Origin: Pardosa pseudoannulata
Taxonomy: Eukaryota; Arthropoda; Arachnida; Araneae; Lycosidae
Length of the DNA: 64,000 nt
Direction: 5' to 3'
Assembly: GCA_032207245.1 (NCBI GenBank)
Contig: CM063500.1
Span: forward strand, 79,340,625 to 79,404,624
The translations under genes and the position numbers were made by a program. Shown here piece after piece: positions 49,532 to 58,946 of the stretch. The notes under the pieces are model-generated. The model saw nothing but the letters and a program-made list of their open reading frames with translations, was not told the origin of the DNA and searched no databases. Within the stretch, counting starts at the first letter, position 1. Each line of letters starts with the position of its first letter.

Positions 49532-50422
49532 AGCCCCGTTTACATGTGACAAAAGCAGCGTAGAATACAAGGTAGATACGCGAATTGTACTCCCCTTTCA
49601 AAAATTATCCCTAGCTAGGGAAAAAATTGAGGGGTAGAAAGAACCCACCTTTCTACCCGGGTAATAGCAGTGTTTACTCTCCTTTCCCATCATCCCTTGC
49701 GCTTACAGATGATTGCCGTCCCGTATGATCACGTGACTTCTAGCGACGATCCCGGCGAAATGGAGGGTAGAAATAATTGACCATGTAAACGGGTTTCTCC
49801 GACCCTCCAAGCAAAATCCCTTTACCCGGGTAAAAAGAAGGGTACATGACTGGCACATGTAAACGGGGTTATTGTTACACTAACCCGTACTAGTACGTGT
49901 ACCGCGCTCCAGTATCAATCGTGTGAAAACGTACTAGTACGTGTCCAGCATACAATGTGCTAAGTTACTTCACGGACAACAAACGATCTTACAATTTAGA
50001 AAAAAGAAAATATTGTATTTAACTTGTTATATAGTTATAATACCAAAATTATTTATTACACGAAAATATTAATTTTAGGGATAAATTTATAATACTATCG
50101 TAAATATGAAAAAACAAATAGAAATAGTAGTATATAGTTTTAATTTTTTCGAATTATGTTATATATATAAACATTTTTGCATTATAAAAAAATGAAAAGA
50201 GCAATCATAAAACTAATAATGTAAAAACTAGTTTTTATTTGCCTAAATTTTTCCAGAATCTATGTAGTAGACAAGAACATTCGGCTTCGTTTTCCTGTAT
50301 ATACCATTATTTTTGTACCCACAAACAAACCATGTTGTTACATTAACCCGTACTAGTACGTGTCCCGCGCTCAAGTATCAATCGTCAGAAAACATACTAG
50401 TACGTGTCCTGCATACAATGTG
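48344..50422. mobile_element. Composite TTAA-flanked piggyBac-like element
   Basis: Outer ends CACATTGTGTGCGGG and the inverted CCTGCATACAATGTG are flanked by TTAA at 48340-48343 and 50423-50426. The homologous unoccupied site, one TTAA, is at 51285-51288 in the duplicate unit. Inside are pieces of several family members: ends at 48807 and at 49959 (flanked by TTAA and CTAA), the right arm of the inverted repeat, and a second MITE (49532-49870). No transposase is seen. Confidence 0.8.
49532..49870. mobile_element. 339-bp GC-richer MITE with AGCCCCGTTTACATGTG ends
   Basis: Termini AGCCCCGTTTACATGTG and CACATGTAAACGGGGTT are inverted copies with one mismatch. The inside contains CTACCCGGGTAA and GGGTAGAAAG-type repeats in both orientations, so it can fold extensively. 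Target duplication is unclear. It sits exactly where the right arm of the large inverted repeat ends. Confidence 0.75.
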
Positions 50423-50526
50423 TTAATATTCATTGAACGATAGGGATTTCGGGACCTATAGCAAAGTGCCGCCTGGAGCGGATACCCCCTTTGTAATTTC
50501 TACTCTACGCTACTCTTCGTTTAGCA

Positions 50527-51009
50527 CAGGGATGGACAAACCTTTTCGGCCGCTGGCCAAAAATCGAAAGGAAATAAACTTAGCTGGCCAAAATAAATTT
50601 TTCGAAAATTTTAAAAACCATATACAAGTACCTAACGATTTAAATATGATAATGAGATGAATGAAATGGCGATTTCATTTTTAAAAGTTCCTTATACTGA
50701 GGTTCGAAGTGAGATGTACTGATTTTAAGGAGCGATGCTAAATGCTCATCTGTCAGTCTACTTCTGAAATTATTCTTTCTGAGGTTCAAAGTTGAAAACA
50801 CTTGTTCACATATAAGAAGCAAATATACCGCTGATCTTTTGGGCGCGAGATAATAAATTTGGGATATAATATTTAAGCAAAGTAGAAAAGGAGATGGATA
50901 TATAATGTATAAATATATATTTCTTTTAATTTCCCTCGGACCGACAACTTAAAATTCTATCTGCGGGCCGGATAAAACCTTCCGGCGGGCGGTAGTTTGC
51001 CCATCCCTG
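50527..51009 (-). mobile_element. hAT element (CAGGGATGGRC family), unit A copy
   Basis: It is 483 bp, with ends CAGGGATGGACAAAC and GTTTGCCCATCCCTG and a perfect 8-bp duplication GTTTAGCA (50519-50526, 51010-51017). The minus strand at 50640-50822 encodes the hAT C-terminal dimerisation region (LICEQVFSTLNLRKNNFRSR). Only this part of the transposase is kept. Confidence 0.92.
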
Positions 51010-51501
51010 GTTTAGCACATTAAACGTTTTTAGGTCTCCCGGATTTTTTTTTTTTTTTGACTCTCAATGTTATAAATATTGTAATTCTCAAATCTATTTT
51101 GACATATCGAACACAAACACTTGTTTTAAAATCTAATATTGATAAATAAAAGCAGAATTATGTTATTTGTGGAAATTATTATTAACTGAAAATTACAATA
51201 AATGTTATTCAACAGCTATTTACATAGGATAATTCATTAATCACTTTCCACCGAAGGAAATAATTAAAAAATATTTTGGTCTCCTTAATATTCATTGAAC
51301 GATAGGGATTTTGCGGCCTACAGCAAAGTGCCGCTCTGAGCTGATACCCCCTCTGCATTTTCTACGCTACACAACTCTTCGATTAGCACAGGAATGGACA
51401 AACTTCAGCCGCGGGCCAAAAATCGAAAGAAAATAAGTTTGGCTGGCCAAGATAAATTTTTCTAAAATTTTAAAAACAATATACAAGTACCCAACGGTTT
51501 A

Positions 51502-51682
51502 GGTTTGGTTTGGTTTGGAGCGCTACGATCTACAGTTTTGCACACGAGGGCTAATGAGACCGGGACCTACAGTTTAAAGCCGATTCCGAACGGCTACGAA
51601 CATCCATGCCATAGTGGGATTCGAACCCACAAACTCTGGTACCGACGATCAGCGCCCTAACCAATCGGCCAACGTTCGGCCG
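51502..51682 (-). mobile_element. tRNA-derived SINE (family A), minus
   Basis: Target duplication CCAACGGTTTA (51491-51501, 51683-51693) in the hAT. The 5' end of the + strand view is the GGTTTGGTTT tail. Confidence 0.92.
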
Positions 51683-51842
51683 CCAACGGTTTAAATACGT
51701 TAAAGAGATGAATGAAATTGCGATTTCATTTTTAAAAGTTCCTTATACTGAGGTTCGAAGTGAGATGTACTGATTTTAAGAAACGATGCTAAATGCTCAT
51801 CTATCAGTCTACTTCTGAAATTATTCCTTCTAAGGTTCAAAG

Positions 51843-52037
51843 GCTGAACAATGGCCGATTGGTTAGAGTGCTGGCCTTCGAAACCGGAGTTCGTGGATTC
51901 GAATACCACTATGGCATGGATGTTCGTAGCCGTTCGGAATCGACTTTAAGCAGTAGGTCCCGGTCTCATTAGCCCTCGTGTTGCAAAAAGTAGACCGTAG
52001 CACTCCAAAACAAAATAAAGCAAAAAAATAATAATAA
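51843..52037 (+). mobile_element. tRNA-derived SINE (family A), plus
   Basis: Target duplication TAAGGTTCAAAG (51831-51842, 52038-52049). TGGCCGATTGGTTAGAGTGC serves as box A and GTGGATTCGAATACCAC as box B. The tail is A-rich (AATAAAGC then A-run with AAT units) instead of AACC repeats. Confidence 0.92.
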
Positions 52038-52461
52038 TAAGGTTCAAAGTTGAAAACACTTGTTCACGTATAAGAAGCAAATATACCGCTGATCTTATGG
52101 CCGTGAGATAATAAATTTGGGATATAATATTTAAGTAAAGTAGAAAAGGCGATGGATATATAATGTATAAATATATATTCCTTTTAATTTGCCTCGGACT
52201 GGCAACTTAAATTCGATCCGCTGGCCGGATAAAACCTTCCGGCGGGGCGGAGTTGGCCCATTCCTGGATTAGCACATTAAACTTTTTTAGGTCTCCCGCA
52301 TTTTCCTTTTTTGCGTCTCTCAATGCTATAAATATTGTAATTCTGAAATCTATTTTGACATATCGAACACACACGCACGAATAACAAAAGAAACACAAAT
52401 AAAAAAAGTTTAATGTCATTTGTAGATGACCCCTTCCGCCTACCTCCGTAGGTGAGTAGTG

Positions 52462-52474
52462 GCGCATGCGTAGA
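52462..52474 (+). promoter_or_regulatory. NRF-1-like GCGCATGCGTAGA motif
   Basis: This 13-mer occurs here, about 290 bases before the P450 start, and again at 55472-55484. It matches the NRF-1 consensus half-site pair in an AT-rich setting. Whether it belongs to the P450 promoter is not known. Confidence 0.3.
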
Positions 52475-52656
52475 TACCAGCACCTCGCCCAAATGTTTAT
52501 CGCGGGAGAGTAGAGAATGTTTACATCTTAGCAATACGCAATCATCTGACCTTCAGCTAACTGACCACTGCAGCTGTCGTTCCTAAACGCTGATTTTGTC
52601 CAATTTTATTTACACCATTCTAATGCCATTCAGTGTGCAGTGAAAATGTTGAATTT

Positions 52657-52664
52657 TATAAATA
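52657..52664 (+). promoter_or_regulatory. TATA box of the P450 gene
   Basis: TATAAATA lies 96 bases before the ATG at 52753, which places a start site near 52687-52692 and leaves a short 5' UTR. The region from 52430 to here is less AT-rich than its surroundings. Confidence 0.45.
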
Positions 52665-52752
52665 CCGGACTTACTGTTTATTATTAGACGAGGGTTTTTC
52701 TCGTCTTTATCCTTGACAGTCAGCTGCGTTGCTAGGAAACAAGTGTTTAAAA

Positions 52753-52856
52753 ATGGATTCATACACGATGAGTGAGCTCCCGCAAGTCAATTTAAACTTG
52801 GGACCTTTGGGTCTTACATTTCTACTCGGAGTTACTATATTTCTGTTGCTACTATG
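52753..52856 (+). CDS. P450 coding exon 1a (signal anchor)
   Basis: It starts AAAATGG and encodes [20 protein letters not shown], then the hydrophobic anchor; donor GTAAGA. A second in-frame ATG lies at 52768. Leaves two bases in the codon for W35. Confidence 0.88.
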
Positions 52857-55800
52857 GTAAGAATTATTACATATATATTATTACTTCCATGTGTAACGTT
52901 TGCTAAAAACATGCTGATTTTTAGGTTATTATTTTGCTCCTTTCCATTAGTTGCTAAATATTTATTTTAATGCGTCATGATAAGTGAGCTCCCGCAAGTC
53001 AATTTAAACTTGGGAGCTTTGGGCCTTACATTTCTACTCGGAGTTACTGTATTTTTGTTGCTACTATGGTAAGAATTATTACATATACATTATTACTTTC
53101 TTGTGTAACATTTGCAAAAAACCTTATGTTGATTTTGAGACAATATTTTGCTCCTTTCCATTAGTTGCTAAATATTTATTTTAATGCGTCATAAAATGTA
53201 GTAATTATAAGTTGAAGCGTAGCTATGAGAGAGTAAAGTAAATTAAGTGAGAATAAATAGAAAACTGATAAGAATTATTAAGTAGAATCATATCTGCTAA
53301 AGAATGATGGCCGAATGTCTAGGGTGCTGCCCTTCGGAACCGGAGTTCGTGGCTTCGAATCCCACTATGGCATGGATGTTCGTAGCCGTTCGGAATCGGC
53401 TTTAAGCAGTAGGTCCCGGTTTCATTAGCCCTCATGTTACAATAAGTAGACAGTAGCGTTCCAAATCAAACCAAACCAAACCATATCTGCTAAGTAATAT
53501 TACTTCCGTGTGTAATGTTTACACAAAGCCTAAAGTTAATTTTGGGGCTCCATTATTTTGCTTTTGTTCATTATTTGTATGTTTTGGAATTATTTTAATG
53601 CGTCATAAAATGTAGTAAATATAAGTTGAAGCTTAGCTATGAGAGAGTAAAGTAAAGGAAATTAGAATAAATAGAAACACTGATAAGAATTATTAAGTAT
53701 AGAATCATCTACTAAGAATTATTCTATATCATTATTACTTTCTTGTGTATTGTTTACGCAAAACCTAAAGCTAATTTTGAGGCTTCATTATTTTGCTTCT
53801 GAACATTATTTGTATCTTTGGAATTATTTTGATGCGTCATAAAAATGTAGTAAATATAAGTTGAAGCGTAGCTATGAGAGAGTAAAGTAAAGGAAGCGGG
53901 AAGAAATAGAAAAACTCATAAGAATTATTAAGTATAGAATCATATCATCTAAGTATTATTCTATATCATTATTACTTCCTTGTGTAATGTTTACACAAAA
54001 CCTAAAGTTAATTTTGGGGCTCCATTATTTTGCTTCTGTTCATTATTTGTATGCGTTGGAATTATTTTGATGCTTTATAAAATGTAGTAAATATAAGTTG
54101 AAGCGTTGCTATGAGACAGTAAAGTAAAGAAGTGAGAATAAATAGAAAAACTGATAAGTTTGGTTTGGTTTGTAGTGCTACGGTCTACTTTTTGCAACAC
54201 GAGGACTAATGAGACCGGGACCTACAGCTTAAAGCCAATTCCGAACGGCTACAAACATCCATGCCACTGTGGGATTCGAACCCACGAACTGCGGTTCCGA
54301 AGGCCAGCACCCTAACCAATCGGCCATCGTTCGGCGAAAAACTGATAAGAATTATTAAGTATAGAATCATATTTGCTAAGTATTATTCTATATCATTATT
54401 ACTTTCTTGTTTAATGTTTACATAAAACCTAAGTTAATTTTGGGGCTCCATTATTTTGCTTCTGTTCATTATTTGTATGCTTTGGAATTATATTGATGCT
54501 TCATAAAATGTAGTAAATATAAGTTGAAGCGTAGCTATGAGAGAGTAAAGGGAAGGAAGCGGGAATAAATACAAAAACTGATAAGAATTATTAAGTATTG
54601 AATCTTATCTGCTGAGTATTATTCTATATTATTATTACTTTCTTGTGTAATGTTTATACAAAACCTCAAGTTAATTTGGGGCTCCATTATCTTGCTTCTG
54701 TTCATTTTTTGTATGCTTTGGAATTATTTTGATGCATCATAAAACGTAGCAAATTTAAGCTGAAGTGTAATCTATGAGAGAAATAAGTAAAATATCCGAA
54801 ATAAAGAAAACAGATAAGAAATGTTAAGTATATGATCATATTTGGTAAGAATTATGTCGTTAGTACTTTTTTGTGTAATGTTTGCACGAAACCTTATGTT
54901 GATTTTGGGGTGCAATTATTTTGCTCCTGTTCACTGTTTCTATCCTCGAGAATTATTTTAATGTGTCATTAAATGCATTTAAATATAAGATGAAGTGCGG
55001 CTACGAGGAAATTAAGAAAAGAATCGGAAATGAACGGAGAAACAGATATTTATTGATTTAAATGGAATATGGTTAGAGAAAAATAATTAGAATTTGGAAG
55101 ATAAGGGAAAAACAAATAAAATGATACAGTTATTGACTTTAATGCACGATAATCTTGAGTGACAGTAAGTACAGAATCTAGTGTGACATGTGATTTTGAT
55201 ATTTGCAGTGATTATTTTAAAAAAGATAAAAGAGATGTTACTGCGAGGAACAGAAATCGGGTCTTACTACTAGATATACAGTTTTCCAGTTTCAGTTCAA
55301 CTTGCAGTTATTTATTTATGATATTAAATTCATACCTGAACTCGTCGCGTTCGTATCCCTTTTTTTCCCCTATTTTGTGTTGACCTTAGCAGACCATCTC
55401 CCTGGTATCGGCAACGAGAATTGGATGTTGTTGCCGGAATTTCAGTTTCGAAACGAAACAAAATCGCGCGCGCGCATGCGTAGAGTGATAATAACAATTA
55501 TTGCAGTCTATAACGTCTGTGGAAAAGAATATAGAGACAGGAAGAATAGAAAGCGGTATAAATAGAGTGCAAATACGCAAGCGAAAAAAGTGATCTCCAA
55601 GAAAATGGCAGAAAAAAGTACTTTACAGTCTTATGATCAGATTCAGTTTCTTCTTTTAAGTTATGATTCGATTTTGTTTTTTAAATTATCAATTTTCTAG
55701 ATTTCAGATATGGATTTTTAAAAATTTCTTGTAGATTATATACTTTTATTAAATTTCGAACTTAATTGTAAGAGCATCATCGGAAAACAATATCAAAAGG

Positions 55801-58800
55801 CTCTTTCCTTTTTACTTTCGGTTTTGTGGGACGCATTGGAAAAATATATTCCTCAGACACAATTTAAAGACGAATCCTTCCAATACGAACAAAACATTTA
55901 TTCTACACGTTCTGGCGAAACACTAATTAAAAACATAAAGAAACACGAACATCATACATCGATTCCAAAGAAAAACTAAGAACCGGAATCAAAAACAAAA
56001 CAAAAACGTTCATTCTTTTCTGTTGCCTTTCGGAAAGGGAAAAACTCAACAAAAATATAAAAGGAAAAATTAGCACGTGATCACAGTTCTTTTTCCATTT
56101 TCCCAACTTGAGGTATATACTAATATGTACACGGTGTTTAAGTTAATTTTGTATTATGTTCTAGATTAAATTGTCTGTTAAACAGATTGCTGCAAATGGC
56201 GTTGAACATTAGTTCGACCGAGTCTGTCTTTAGAGCAAGGCAGTGATTTGTAGCTCCCGCGCTGTGATGTCATTAGGCAAAGACTTAAAAAATACCATTT
56301 AAATCAGCAGCAGGTGCTCATCTAGCAGGTGTTAATCTCACAGTCAGTGACTCCTACGAGGTTTTCTTTACTTATTAACTACATATTTTTGAAATGTGAT
56401 CGGGAAGAATAGGATGCATTTTTTGAACAGTTATTTAGCCTTGAAAGCATTTTTGTATTTAAATTAAGCGCTGTTGTAAACGTTTTACTGCATCCCCGCT
56501 GGCTGGTGTTACTGTAAATAATAGTCATTTTACTTCTTCCTCTAAATAATATTCACCTAGAATTCCCTTCATGTTCTATCAACTCGATCTCTCGTTCTGA
56601 CGGTTTCGAATAAGTCTGCTTTTTTATTGCTTTTATATTTTTATTATTTATTTATAACTAATACCGAATATACTGTTATTAGGACGTTGCAAAACAGCAC
56701 GAAATTAGTATTCCAAGATTTCAATCATTATTTAGCATTGCTACCTGCTACGGGTTTCGATTTGGAGTAAACATGTGCCATAATTAGCAAACCTTTATTT
56801 AAAACTCTTTCGAACACCGCACATCAGAATATTTTGAAATAGTTGCATTCCAAACTAGGAGTAACTCCGACACGATTCGAAAGTTTGTGATAGCTCACAA
56901 ACATCAGCTAAATACGTTACCTTAAACAGGAAATAGCTTCACCTTGGTCAATGGAATTGTTCATCTACCTCGCATGTGGGGGATGCACTTTATCGATGAT
57001 CCATCTCTACTGACTCGATGTACTAGATGGGTCTTGATAGCTTCCATGGGAGGTGTAGTATATTCTGAAAATATTTATTCTATACCTTTCTTTGGTGTAA
57101 GTATTTTATGGTTAAAGTCGCCAAGCGGAAAAATTCACCAAGTTTGTTGGTTTATCTGACGAACCATTTAGTGTATTTTATAACCAACCACTTTTAACTT
57201 TCGCTAAGTTATGCCTTTATAAATACATAATATGTAGCAATATTATGTCTTAGACACTGTAAAGTAAAAATAAATAAAGAAATGCAGATGTATGACTAAT
57301 AAGGCAGAAGAAATGTAAACGTTGTTTTTACTTATGAAAGCCTCTTCACTTTGTGAAAAAAGATTTATTGGTTCTTGTAAATGTAATATCGATACATATC
57401 TTATTCATATTTGTATTATATATTAATTTATAAATTGTTATTTCTGTTTCTTAGGTCTTCCATACAAAAGCAGAGCTACTGGAAAACAATTGGTATTCCG
57501 TACGTCAAACCATATCCCTTTGTCGGGTGTGTTCTGGAAAATTTGAAAAAGGTACTTTTCTTTCGCGAAACAAGTTCTGCGTTCTTATACCTCAACATGA
57601 TACATATTTTGTGTCGTTTCTTCATGCTCTGTTTTATGTACGGGTTCACAGATTTCTGTTTTTAAATATACCTAAAACATGCTTAACAACTATACGTTTG
57701 TTACTGAGGTGGTTAAAATGAATATTAAAGTTTTACAGTTAAAGTTAATGGACAGATCTACGACCGAAACTAATCAAAATAGATTCAGCATGGTAAAGAT
57801 GGGTATTTCCGTTTCTGAACACCGTAATTTTTGCGATTAAAATTTTTCCTTCTCGTGGAAGAATTTTAATCTGGGAAATCTTTGTAAAGAAAGATACAAT
57901 AATTACTTAAAGGAAGAATTGTAAAAAATTCCTCTATACAAGGAAGTAAAATAATAACAAATATTACTTCAGGTCACTTTCACATTACTACTGCTTACGT
58001 CAGTCACTTTTATGTTCTCCGAGGAACATATATAGAAAATTACAATTTCCTACAGTTATGTATAAGTAACATTGATGAAACTTAGTCAAAAGTCGTAAAT
58101 CATTTTCCAAAAGTTCTAAGATTTTGCAGAAGGGTCAGTGGATGCATGAAATAATCTCTTTCCATAAAATAGCACTTTCCCTTCGAATGCTTTAAACTAA
58201 AAGTTTATTTTTAAGATTATAAAAATAAAACATGCATTGACTATAGAATAAAAATAAAGTATGAAAATTAGGCTAGGCTATTAAACAAAAACGTAAGTTA
58301 GGAGTGCCCGGTCAAGCAAGGCTGAACAGGCTGAAACACATAGCTGCAGTAGGAAATCTGCATAAGTGTTTTAAACTAGTACATTACAGTGTAAACTTTT
58401 TTGATTTCGAATTTCAGTTATGTAATATAATGTTATAATTGACAATATTTTTTTTTATAGATTTTTGAAACATTTCAATATTTTTATAAATTAAACACTT
58501 TTATCTTTAAAGCAAAAAATATTTAACGCAATTTAGTACGCTTTCAGTAATTGCTTTGCTGCTTTTGTTATTCTTAACACATTTTATGCGGGACACGTAC
58601 TAGTACGTTTTCTGACGATTAATACTTGAGAATGGGTCATGTACTAGTACGGGTTAGTGTAAAAACATGGATTGTTTGTGGGTACAAAAATAACGGTATA
58701 TACAGGAAAACGAAGCCGAATCTTCTTGTCTACTACATAGAGTCTGGAAAAATTTAGAAAAATAAAAACTAGTTTTTACATCAGTCGATGCGGAACCACA

Positions 58801-58871
58801 GAACGGAAAGGTTGATTAAAAAATTCAATTGAGATTTAAAATTAACTTTTTATTTATCCTTGCGAAAATGA

Positions 58872-58946
<75 letters not shown>

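Larger units (their letters stand above)
51389..52266 (-). mobile_element. hAT element, unit B copy, carrying two SINEs
   Basis: It is the same element as in unit A, with 8-bp duplication GATTAGCA on both sides (51381-51388, 52267-52274). It is 878 bp because SINEs entered at 51502-51682 and 51843-52037. The transposase C-terminal fragment (51700-51840 and 52038 on, minus strand) is split by the second SINE. Confidence 0.92.
48086..52371 (+). repeat. Tandem segmental duplication (units A and B)
   Basis: Unit A (48086-about 51117) and unit B (51118-about 52371) share the same backbone: ACTTGTTTTAAAATC..., the TTAA sites, TTCATTGAACGATAGGGATT..., a hAT element and a distal AGGTCTCCCG-GACATATCGAACAC segment. 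Unit A is longer because of the composite element and the 83-bp MITE; unit B is longer in the hAT because of two SINEs. Confidence 0.88.
52857..55020 (+). repeat. Satellite-like tandem array in P450 intron 1
   Basis: About eight imperfect copies of a 214-236 bp unit. The GGGGCTCCATTATTTTGCTT block (or variants) recurs near 52925, 53139, 53546, 53782, 54017, 54442, 54677 and 54907. Two intervals are longer by about 190 bases because SINEs (53301-53481, 54159-54335) are inserted. The first two units contain the two exon 1 copies; later units replace the exon part with TGTAGTAAATATAAGTTGAA sequence. Confidence 0.9.

Noticed and set aside
56951..57013. Possible alternative P450 first exon with a short hydrophobic frame
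   Set aside because: It stops after 20 codons and has no splice donor in the proper place; exon 1a and 1b already provide the anchor.
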